Assembly: GCA_023229505.1 (NCBI GenBank)
Contig: JALNZD010000060.1
Span: 1 to 21,977 of the forward strand
DNA from: Bacteroidales bacterium
Lineage (GTDB): Bacteria; Bacteroidota; Bacteroidia; Bacteroidales; JAGOPY01
Length of the DNA stretch: 21,977 nucleotides
Direction: 5' to 3'
The notes below the pieces were generated by a model. The model was not told where the DNA came from. It did not search any database and worked only from the letters and a program-made list of their open reading frames with translations. Both the position numbers and the translations under genes were made by a program. Below, in pieces: positions 1 to 7,140 of the stretch (its first letter is position 1; every line of letters begins with the position of its first letter).

Positions 1-110
1 ATGATTGATATCAAAGTATCATAAGTTGAACGGTCTACACTGCACGGGGCAACGCTTAAATTTAGTAAGTTATTCTTTGTACGGACTATATTGTTCTATA
101 TTTAGGGACT
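1..110. other. Left-edge non-coding stretch
   Basis: No gene is recognised here. A short open frame from base 1 stops at 22-24 and is too short to interpret. The rest is AT-rich spacer leading into the 11-bp repeat downstream of pgk. No terminator hairpin is visible. Confidence 0.4.
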
Positions 111-150
111 AATGACTACTTAATGACCACTTAATGACCACTTAATGACC
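111..150. repeat. 11-bp tandem repeat overlapping the pgk stop codon
   Basis: Three units of AATGAC(C/T)ACTT lie at 111-121, 122-132 and 133-143, followed by a partial unit at 144-150. The partial unit is the last two sense codons of pgk (Gly-His), and the pgk stop (142-144) lies in the array. On the minus strand the unit reads AAGTGGTCATT, so the gene's terminal codons and stop appear to have been copied downstream. It probably arose by slippage at the gene end. Confidence 0.85.
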
Positions 151-1335
151 TTTAATCGCTGCCACCCCCGGCAGTTCCTTCCCCTCGATATATTCGAGCA
201 TCGCGCCGCCACCGGTGGAAACATAGCTGACCTTTTCTTTCAGGTGATATTTATTGATGGCTGCCACGGAATCACCGCCGCCGATAAGTGAGAAAGCGCC
301 GTTTTGGGTAGCCTCGGCCACGGCTTCCGCGATGGCTTTGGTCCCTGCTTCGAAATTTGACATCTCAAATACGCCCATGGGACCGTTCCAGAGAATCGTT
401 TTGGAGTTGAGGATCACTTCGCGGTAAGCCTGGATTGCCTTCGACCCTATGTCGAGCCCCATCCAGCCATCGGGAATATTCGTAGAGCCGCTTTCTTTCC
501 AGTCGGCATCGATGGTTAAGGCGCTGGCAATGATGGCATCCTGGGGAATATAGATCTTTACATTGTTGGCTTCAGCTTTATCGCTGGTTTCACGGGCTAA
601 CTGCAGCAGATCGTCTTCAACTAGCGAGCTTCCGATTTCTCCGCCTAGCGCCTTGATGAAAGTGAACATCATCCCGCCACCGATCAGCAGGTTATCCACC
701 TTATCGATCAGGTTGTTGATGATCTCGATCTTTCCTGAGACTTTTGCCCCGCCTAGGATGGCAGTAAAGGGTCGTTCGGTGTTTTTCAGCACCCGGTCGA
801 TGTTCTTCACTTCATCTTCCATGATATAGCCGAACATCTTGTTTTCGGGGAAGAACTTTGCGATGATGGCGGTGGAAGCGTGCGCACGGTGGGCGGTTCC
901 GAAGGCATCGTTGACGTAAACATCCCCGAGCCGGGCCAGCTTTCCGGCAAACTCTTCATCCCCTTTTTCTTCCTGCTTGTAAAACCGGAGATTTTCGAGA
1001 AGCAATACCTCCATGCTTTTTAAACCGGCAGCCAATTTCATGGCCTGCTCACCGATACAATCGTCAGCAAACTTCACAGGAACGCCAAGCTTATCTTTCA
1101 GATAAGGAAGCAGGTGTTTCAGGGAATATTTATCCGTCGGGCCTTCCTTGGGCCTTCCCAGGTGCGACATCAGGATCGCCGAGCCGCCATCTTTCAAAAT
1201 CTTTTTAATAGTAGGAATTGCCGCATCTATGCGGGAAGTATCGGTGATATGGTAATTTTCATCGAGAGGGACATTAAAATCAACCCTGATCAGGGCTCTT
1301 TTCCCATTAAAATTATAGTCTTTAAATGTTTTCAT
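142..1335 (-). CDS. pgk: Phosphoglycerate kinase
   Basis: Cytosolic glycolytic enzyme that transfers a phosphate from 1,3-bisphosphoglycerate to ADP, giving ATP and 3-phosphoglycerate. The 397-residue protein has the usual family length. Visible motifs are RVDFNVP (residues 17-23, substrate-binding N domain), SHLGRPK, the ENLRF segment, NDAFGTAHRAHAST, GGAKVSGKI (hinge and C domain), WNGPMGVFE, and the nucleotide-binding GGGDS and STGGGA loops near the C-terminus. The ATG at 1335 was chosen because homology starts there. An open frame runs further upstream to 1404, but those 23 residues are not PGK-like and would cross the putative promoter. The gene is divergent from trkA. Its last codons and stop are part of an 11-bp tandem repeat. 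Confidence 0.97.
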   Translation of the reverse strand: MKTFKDYNFNGKRALIRVDFNVPLDENYHITDTSRIDAAIPTIKKILKDGGSAILMSHLGRPKEGPTDKYSLKHLLPYLKDKLGVPVKFADDCIGEQAMKLAAGLKSMEVLLLENLRFYKQEEKGDEEFAGKLARLGDVYVNDAFGTAHRAHASTAIIAKFFPENKMFGYIMEDEVKNIDRVLKNTERPFTAILGGAKVSGKIEIINNLIDKVDNLLIGGGMMFTFIKALGGEIGSSLVEDDLLQLARETSDKAEANNVKIYIPQDAIIASALTIDADWKESGSTNIPDGWMGLDIGSKAIQAYREVILNSKTILWNGPMGVFEMSNFEAGTKAIAEAVAEATQNGAFSLIGGGDSVAAINKYHLKEKVSYVSTGGGAMLEYIEGKELPGVAAIKGH

Positions 1336-1373
1336 AGAATGATTTTTTTTAACGGGGATGATTTCCCGGGTTG

Positions 1374-1381
1374 CAAAATTA
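1374..1381 (-). promoter_or_regulatory. Putative Bacteroidota -7 element for pgk
   Basis: Read on the minus strand this is TAATTTTG, matching the Bacteroidota -7 consensus TAnnTTTG. It lies 38 nt upstream of the pgk ATG. No clear TTTG -33 element is seen at the expected spacing, so the call rests on the -7 match and position alone. Confidence 0.4.
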
Positions 1382-1404
1382 TAAAAATGCCCGCTGTAAT
1401 TCAC

Positions 1405-1412
1405 TATCTTTG
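1405..1412 (+). promoter_or_regulatory. Putative Bacteroidota -7 element for trkA
   Basis: TATCTTTG is a full match to TAnnTTTG, 26 nt before the trkA ATG, which would give a leader of about 20 nt. It sits 23 bp from the oppositely oriented pgk element, so the two divergent promoters nearly overlap. No strong -33 box was found. Confidence 0.5.
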
Positions 1413-1438
1413 CGCCTAATTTTTAAATCGTTTGTAAG

Positions 1439-2785
1439 ATGAGGATTATCATAGCCGGGGACGGTGAAGTCGGCCTTTATCTGGCACAGGAATTATCCAA
1501 AGAAGACCACCAAATCACGATGATCGTTCCAACAGAGGAATTGGTCAAATCGATAGAATCGCATAGCGACATCCTGGCAACCGTTGGTGATTCCACCCTG
1601 ATTTCGGTGCTGAAAAGGGCAGATGTGAAAAAGGCCGATTTGCTTATTTCCGGACTGCACGAAGAACGGATCAATATCTTAACCGCCGCACTTGGTAAAA
1701 AGATCGGGGCAATTAAGACCATTGCGCGGATAAATACCCTTGAGTACCTTTCGGATGAGAACCGTAAAATGTTCCAGGAACTGGGTGTCGATCACCTGGT
1801 CTGTCCTGAAGATATCGCGGCCACTGAAGTGGTGGACCTTCTGAAACAAACGGCTGCCACTGAAACCTTTGATTTTTCTGAAGGAAAGCTCTCACTCTTT
1901 CTTGTTCGGTTGGAAAAAAATGCCCCTGTACTGAATAAAACCCTCGACCAGCTCGCAAAAGAGTATGTTCACCTGCATTTCAGGACCGTGGCCATCCACC
2001 GGAACCGGAAAACGCTCATACCCAAAGGAAACGATATGTTCCTTGAAAATGACCTCGCGTATGTGATCACTAAACCGCAAGGGATCAGTGATCTGCTCAA
2101 ACTGAGCGGAAAATCCAGGATCACTATCCATAACCTGATGATATTAGGCGGAGGAAGAGTGGGTCGTACTGTGGCCAGACGATTGGAACAATCCATGAAT
2201 ATCAAGCTGATCGAGAAAGATAAGGAACGGGCGATACAACTAGCTAACATGCTGGATAACTGCCTGGTGATCCATGGTGATGCCCGTGACATCCAATTAC
2301 TTGAAGATGAAGATATTTCAGGGATGGATGCCTTCGTGGCGCTGACTGACAACTCGGAAACCAATATCCTTGCCTGCCTGCATGCGAAAAAATTTGGGGT
2401 GCCCCGTACCATCGCGCTTGTCGAAAATATAGATTATATCGACATCTCCCAAAACATCGGGATAGATACGATCGTATGTAAAAAACTCAGTACGGCCAGC
2501 AATATCATCCGGTTTACGATGAATTCAGAAGTGACTTCCATCAAATGCCTCAGCGCTATTAATGCGGAAGTCCTGGAACTGGTTACCAAGCCCCATTCAC
2601 CGGTGACCAAAGCGCCAATCCGAAAATTAAAATTCCCCAAAGGGGCCATCATCGGCGGGATTGTGCGTGGACCGGACAGTTTTATAGCCGTTGGTGATTT
2701 CCAGATCCAGGAAGGTGATAAGGTCGTGGTCTTCGCACTGCCGGAAGCTGTCCATGCCGTCGATGAATTGTTCCATGAAAGCTGA
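1439..2785 (+). CDS. trkA: Trk potassium uptake regulatory subunit TrkA
   Basis: Peripheral cytoplasmic subunit that gates the TrkH potassium channel in response to nucleotides. The 448-residue chain is a tandem duplication: a first Rossmann RCK_N domain (about 1-120) with a GDGEVG nucleotide loop at residues 7-12, then RCK_C (about 140-225), then a second RCK_N with a GGGRVG loop near residue 236, followed by a second RCK_C to the end. This double layout and length are typical of TrkA. The ATG at 1439 places the GDGEVG loop right at the N-terminus, as expected. trkH begins 38 nt after the stop on the same strand, so the two are almost certainly co-transcribed. Confidence 0.96.
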   Translation: MRIIIAGDGEVGLYLAQELSKEDHQITMIVPTEELVKSIESHSDILATVGDSTLISVLKRADVKKADLLISGLHEERINILTAALGKKIGAIKTIARINTLEYLSDENRKMFQELGVDHLVCPEDIAATEVVDLLKQTAATETFDFSEGKLSLFLVRLEKNAPVLNKTLDQLAKEYVHLHFRTVAIHRNRKTLIPKGNDMFLENDLAYVITKPQGISDLLKLSGKSRITIHNLMILGGGRVGRTVARRLEQSMNIKLIEKDKERAIQLANMLDNCLVIHGDARDIQLLEDEDISGMDAFVALTDNSETNILACLHAKKFGVPRTIALVENIDYIDISQNIGIDTIVCKKLSTASNIIRFTMNSEVTSIKCLSAINAEVLELVTKPHSPVTKAPIRKLKFPKGAIIGGIVRGPDSFIAVGDFQIQEGDKVVVFALPEAVHAVDELFHES

Positions 2786-2823
2786 TTTTGATTAATATTG
2801 TCCATATTACTCATTAATATTTC

Positions 2824-4287
2824 ATGATTGGTAAAGCAGAAATTGACCTAAAACAGATTATCAATCTTATTGGATTTTTTCTGGTAGTTGAGGGGATTTT
2901 TATGTTGTCCGGCCTGCCTTTCTCTTTATATTACCATGAGGAACCTGCCTTTACGCTTCTGTTATCTTTTCTTATCACTTCCGGCAGCGGAGGGGTTATC
3001 TGGTATTTTACCCGCAGGAAAAGCAAGGATACGATCAACAAGCGGGAAGGCTTCCTGGTAGTCAGCCTGACCTGGGTAACTATCAGCTTGTTTGGGACCC
3101 TGCCTTTCATTATCAGTGGCACTATTCCTTCGTTTACAGATGCTTTCTTTGAAACCATGTCGGGCTTTACTACCACGGGAGCATCTATCCTGACCGATGT
3201 GGAAATCCTTCCGCGGGGAATTCTCTTCTGGCGCAGCATGACCCACTGGATAGGCGGAATGGGTATTATCGTTTTATCTGTCGCAGTATTTCCTTTCCTT
3301 GGTATTGGGGGAATGCAGCTATATTCTGCTGAAATGCCGGGGGTCACGAAGGACAAGTTGCATCCGCGCATAACTGAAACAGCTAAGATCTTATGGGGTA
3401 TCTACGTTGTGCTGACCCTCGTGGAAACAGGTTTGTTAATGCTGGGAGGCATGACCCTGCTCGACAGCTTGTGTCATTCATTCGGATCGATGGCCACAGG
3501 CGGTTTTTCCACGAAAAATACCAGTCTCGGAGGGTATTCTAGCTATATCCAATATATTATCGTCATTTTTATGATCCTGGCCGGAACAAATTTTACCCTG
3601 CATTACCTGGCATTACACGGAAAATTAAAACAAATATGGCGCAATGAAGAATTCAGGAAATACCTTTATATCCTGGGGGGAGTAAGCCTTGTCATTACTA
3701 TGTTTTTAGTATGGAAAACCGGCATGGGTTGGGAAAAAGCCTTCAGGGATGCTTTATTCCAGGTGGTTTCCATTGTCACGACAACCGGCTATTTCACTTC
3801 TGATTATTTAGTATGGCCAGGGGCACTATGGTTCTTTATTTTTTTACTGATGTTCATCGGAGGTATGGCCGGTTCGACAGGTGGCGGGATCAAAGTAGTC
3901 CGCCAGTTACTGCTTTTTAAAAATGTTGGAAAAGAATTGAAACGAGCGATACATCCTCAGGGTGTTATCCCGGTCAGGATGAATCATGAAGCTGTCCCGC
4001 AGGAGATTATTTATAAAGTGATGGCTTTTTTCCAGCTCTACATCCTGATCTTTATCTTCGGGGCCATGTTTCTGTCGTTTCTTGGCCTCGACTTCGAAAC
4101 GGCTATTGGAGCCAGCATTTCTGCTCTTGGTAACATAGGCCCGGGGCTCGGAAATGTTGGTCCTGTTGGAAATTATGCTTTCATCCCGGCAACCGGTAAA
4201 TGGTTACTTTCATTCCTGATGCTGCTGGGTCGTCTCGAATTATTCACCGTTCTCATCCTGATCACACCTTCATTTTGGAAACGGTAA
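2824..4287 (+). CDS. trkH: Trk potassium uptake membrane subunit TrkH
   Basis: Inner-membrane potassium translocation subunit of 487 residues, the usual length for TrkH. The four-fold pore repeat is visible as four filter glycine segments: TTTGA (116-120), ATGGFS (224-229), TTTGYF (319-324) and GNIGPG (436-441), each between hydrophobic helices. The central GGMAGSTGGGIKV segment matches the TrkH loop before the last repeat. Together with the upstream trkA it would form a complete TrkAH system, which is usually energised by ion gradients and regulated by ATP/ADP or NAD(H) binding to TrkA. No promoter is visible in the 38-nt gap between the genes. Confidence 0.96.
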   Translation: MIGKAEIDLKQIINLIGFFLVVEGIFMLSGLPFSLYYHEEPAFTLLLSFLITSGSGGVIWYFTRRKSKDTINKREGFLVVSLTWVTISLFGTLPFIISGTIPSFTDAFFETMSGFTTTGASILTDVEILPRGILFWRSMTHWIGGMGIIVLSVAVFPFLGIGGMQLYSAEMPGVTKDKLHPRITETAKILWGIYVVLTLVETGLLMLGGMTLLDSLCHSFGSMATGGFSTKNTSLGGYSSYIQYIIVIFMILAGTNFTLHYLALHGKLKQIWRNEEFRKYLYILGGVSLVITMFLVWKTGMGWEKAFRDALFQVVSIVTTTGYFTSDYLVWPGALWFFIFLLMFIGGMAGSTGGGIKVVRQLLLFKNVGKELKRAIHPQGVIPVRMNHEAVPQEIIYKVMAFFQLYILIFIFGAMFLSFLGLDFETAIGASISALGNIGPGLGNVGPVGNYAFIPATGKWLLSFLMLLGRLELFTVLILITPSFWKR

Positions 4288-4358
4288 GCGCCCTGGACCA
4301 TACTGATCATTGAAAATACTTATTACCTTAGCTCAAAATTCAAAGGGAAACCTATTCA

Positions 4359-6020
4359 ATGGAAGCTAAAAAGATCATCCTCTGGCTCTACTATGTGGCA
4401 CTTGGCATGATGTTAATAGCACTTTCCTTTTCCAATTTTTTCATGAGTGTTGCTCAATTCGGCCTTGCCGGGGTTTTTATCCTCGATGGGATCAGGAAAC
4501 AAGAGGTTGATGATTACTTCAGAAAACATAAAATCCTTGTGAGCATTTCCCTGTTGATCCCGGTGGGGTTAACCTGGATATTCAAAGCGCTGGGCCGTAA
4601 ATTCAAGGAGTTCTTCCATCGTGAAAATTCTCCGGCCTGGGTATTTTCCTCCATTTTCCTTTTCCACCTGATCGGACTGTTTTTCACAACTGATTTCAAT
4701 TATGCCTTTCGTGACCTTCGTATTAAGCTGCCCATCTTGCTGATGCCCTTAATCCTGTCGACGACATGCCTGCTTGATCGCAAGAGTTTCAGGTTTCTCA
4801 TGTATCTTTTTACAGCAGGCGTTTTTACCGGAACACTGATCAGCACTTATTATTTCATGACCAATGAAATAACTGACAGCAGGACTATTTCCATATATAT
4901 CCACCATATCCGTTTCAGTTTATTAATCGATATGGCAATTTTTATCCTGGCTTACCTGGTTCTCAAAAAAAGCGATATTCCCAGATGGCCCAAGGCGGTC
5001 ATGGCCGTAGTAGCCCTTTGGCTGCTGGCATTTCTTTTTATTTCAGCTTTTATGACAGGCTTGTTGATTTTCTTTATAACCCTGGCCATACTGACTTTTT
5101 ACATGGCCCTGAACAAACAGGGACTAATCCTGAAAATCACAACTATTGCCGGTGTCCTGATCATTTTCCTCCTTGCCTGGCTTTATACCCGTAATATCGG
5201 GCGGGAGGTGAACCATGTTGATCCTGTGGATTTCAAATCGCTTGAGAAGGTGACCAAATTGGGAAATCCTTATTGGCATGACCTGTCAAATACCCAGTTT
5301 GAAAACGGTGGTTATGTCTGGCTTTATGTTGCCACTGATGAACTGCGGCAGGCCTGGAACCTCCGGAGCAGGTATGATTTCGATGGAAAAGATAAAGCCA
5401 GCCAGGAAATCAAATATACACTCATCCGCTTTCTCACTTCCAAAGGCTACCGCAAAGACGCTGAAGGGGTCAGCAAACTGACTGATCAGGAGGTTGCCAT
5501 GGTCGAAGACGGGATCGCCAGTATTGTTTATGTTGAAAAATCTACTCTTTATGTCAGGATCTATAAAATCTTCTGGGAATATCAGCAATACTGGGCCACT
5601 CACAATCCTAGCGGCCATTCGGTAATGCAGCGCTTTGAATTCTGGAATACTTCACGGGCCATTATTAAAGAAAACTGGCTCACCGGTGTGGGAACCGGCG
5701 ACCTGGGAACTGCATTCCAGGAAGAATATAAAAAGACGGGCAGCCTGCTGGATAAAGAATACCGCTGGCGTTCACATAACCAGTTCCTGGCGATCTTTGC
5801 CACTTTTGGCATTTTCGGCCTGGCCTGGTTTATTTTCAGCCTGATCTATCCGGCAGCCAGGCTGGGAAAATTTCATGATTACTACTACCTGTCATTTTTC
5901 ATCATCATAATACTTTCGATGTTGACCGAAGACACGCTGGAATCCCAGGCAGGTGTGACTCCTATCGCTTTTTTCACCTCTTTTTATCTTTTTGCTAAAA
6001 AATTCATTGATATCGTTTGA
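4359..6020 (+). CDS. O-antigen ligase / Wzy-type polymerase family membrane protein
   Basis: Polytopic inner-membrane protein of 553 residues with about ten hydrophobic helices. Most are in residues 1-280, and two or three follow at the C-terminus. The conserved Wzy_C-like region is seen as GVGTGDLGTAF, then RWRSHNQFLAIFATFG, where the His resembles the conserved catalytic-loop His of the WaaL/Wzy family. A hydrophilic loop of roughly 170 residues (about 280-440) precedes it. This is larger than usual and probably periplasmic. The family transfers or polymerises undecaprenyl-linked glycans, as in O-antigen ligation to lipid A-core. The acceptor here cannot be read from sequence. The lipid kinase gene starts 20 nt after its stop, suggesting an operon. 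Confidence 0.8.
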   Translation: MEAKKIILWLYYVALGMMLIALSFSNFFMSVAQFGLAGVFILDGIRKQEVDDYFRKHKILVSISLLIPVGLTWIFKALGRKFKEFFHRENSPAWVFSSIFLFHLIGLFFTTDFNYAFRDLRIKLPILLMPLILSTTCLLDRKSFRFLMYLFTAGVFTGTLISTYYFMTNEITDSRTISIYIHHIRFSLLIDMAIFILAYLVLKKSDIPRWPKAVMAVVALWLLAFLFISAFMTGLLIFFITLAILTFYMALNKQGLILKITTIAGVLIIFLLAWLYTRNIGREVNHVDPVDFKSLEKVTKLGNPYWHDLSNTQFENGGYVWLYVATDELRQAWNLRSRYDFDGKDKASQEIKYTLIRFLTSKGYRKDAEGVSKLTDQEVAMVEDGIASIVYVEKSTLYVRIYKIFWEYQQYWATHNPSGHSVMQRFEFWNTSRAIIKENWLTGVGTGDLGTAFQEEYKKTGSLLDKEYRWRSHNQFLAIFATFGIFGLAWFIFSLIYPAARLGKFHDYYYLSFFIIIILSMLTEDTLESQAGVTPIAFFTSFYLFAKKFIDIV

Positions 6021-6040
6021 CCCTTTTGCTTCTGCCTATT

Positions 6041-7063
6041 ATGAAACAGGAAGAATCTTTTAAAAATCAATGGTTGGTGATTGTCAACCCTAACGCCGGT
6101 AAAAGGAAAGGGGAAAAAGACTGGCCGGAGATATCCGCACTGCTTACTGAAGCAGGATTCATATTTACACACGAGTTCACCACACACCGGGATCATGCCA
6201 TAGCCCTCACCGAAAATTACGTCCGGAAAGGCTTCAGAAAAATCATCGCCGTGGGTGGCGATGGTACCCTGAATGAGGTAATGAACGGAATTTTCCGCCA
6301 GGATGAAATTAATACGACTGATGTCATAGTAGGCATGATTATGGTCGGTACAGGTAATGACTGGGGCAGGATGTATAATTTAAAGGAGAAGTATACGAAA
6401 GCCGTAGAAATCCTGAAAAAACAGCACCTGTTCATCCAGGATACCGGAATGGTAAAGTATTATGATGGCCCGCATGAAATTACGCGGTATTTTGTAAATA
6501 TCGCCGGCCTGGGATATGACGCGCTGGTCACAAAGATGACTAACAGGACGAAAGAGAAAGGCGGGGGCGGCATGATGTCATACCTGGTGAACCTGCTCAA
6601 AGGTCTTTTCAGTTATCATCATGCTTATCTCGAAATCGAGGTGGATGGTGAAAGCGTTTATAAAGGCAAAGTTTTCAGCATGAGTGTGGGGATCTGCAAA
6701 TATAACGGCGGGGGAATGATGCAACTGCCGTTCGCTATTCCTGACGACGGACTGTTCGATATGACCATCTTCAAAAACGTCAGTAAAATGACCGTTATAA
6801 AGCATATAAAAAAATTATACTGCGGGACTTTCACCAATCTGCCTTTTGTCCAGACCCATCGGGGAAAAACCGTTTCCATTTTTTCTTCCACGGGCGATCC
6901 GTCGCACCTGGAAACCGATGGCGAATCTCTCGGTCACTCTCCTTTTTCTTTTCAGATTATCCCGAAAAGCATCAGAATTATCACCGGTAAAAATTGGAAA
7001 GTTGACAGTCCGGAAATAACTGCAAGCATGAGATCGCCGGAAAATCCGCCTGAGGATGTCTAA
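6041..7063 (+). CDS. YegS/BmrU-family lipid (diacylglycerol-type) kinase
   Basis: Cytosolic or membrane-associated lipid kinase of the DAGK catalytic family, 340 residues from the ATG at 6041. Motifs are NPNAGKRKG (16-24), the nucleotide-binding GGDGTLNEV (72-80) and GTGNDWGR (103-110), followed by a beta-rich C-terminal domain containing a DDGLFDM segment typical of the family. The likely reaction is ATP-dependent phosphorylation of diacylglycerol or a related lipid. The true substrate (diacylglycerol, sphingoid base or other) cannot be told from sequence. A TTG at 6017 would add eight residues overlapping the previous stop. The ATG was preferred because homology begins soon after it and it leaves a 20-nt gap. 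Confidence 0.88.
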   Translation: MKQEESFKNQWLVIVNPNAGKRKGEKDWPEISALLTEAGFIFTHEFTTHRDHAIALTENYVRKGFRKIIAVGGDGTLNEVMNGIFRQDEINTTDVIVGMIMVGTGNDWGRMYNLKEKYTKAVEILKKQHLFIQDTGMVKYYDGPHEITRYFVNIAGLGYDALVTKMTNRTKEKGGGGMMSYLVNLLKGLFSYHHAYLEIEVDGESVYKGKVFSMSVGICKYNGGGMMQLPFAIPDDGLFDMTIFKNVSKMTVIKHIKKLYCGTFTNLPFVQTHRGKTVSIFSSTGDPSHLETDGESLGHSPFSFQIIPKSIRIITGKNWKVDSPEITASMRSPENPPEDV

Positions 7064-7076
7064 TCTTGAAAATATC

Positions 7077-7084
7077 TACCTTTG
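7077..7084 (+). promoter_or_regulatory. Putative Bacteroidota -7 element for porZ
   Basis: TACCTTTG matches TAnnTTTG and lies 56 nt before the porZ ATG in the 77-bp gap after the lipid kinase gene. No good -33 box is evident. It suggests porZ has its own promoter. Confidence 0.42.
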
Positions 7085-7140
7085 AAACAAAATAAATCCG
7101 TTATAAATCAGTTATCTTTCTACCTATCAATACTAATTCT

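Noticed and set aside
1336..1404. N-terminal extension of Pgk
   Set aside because: The extra 23 residues do not resemble the family and lie over the predicted promoter.
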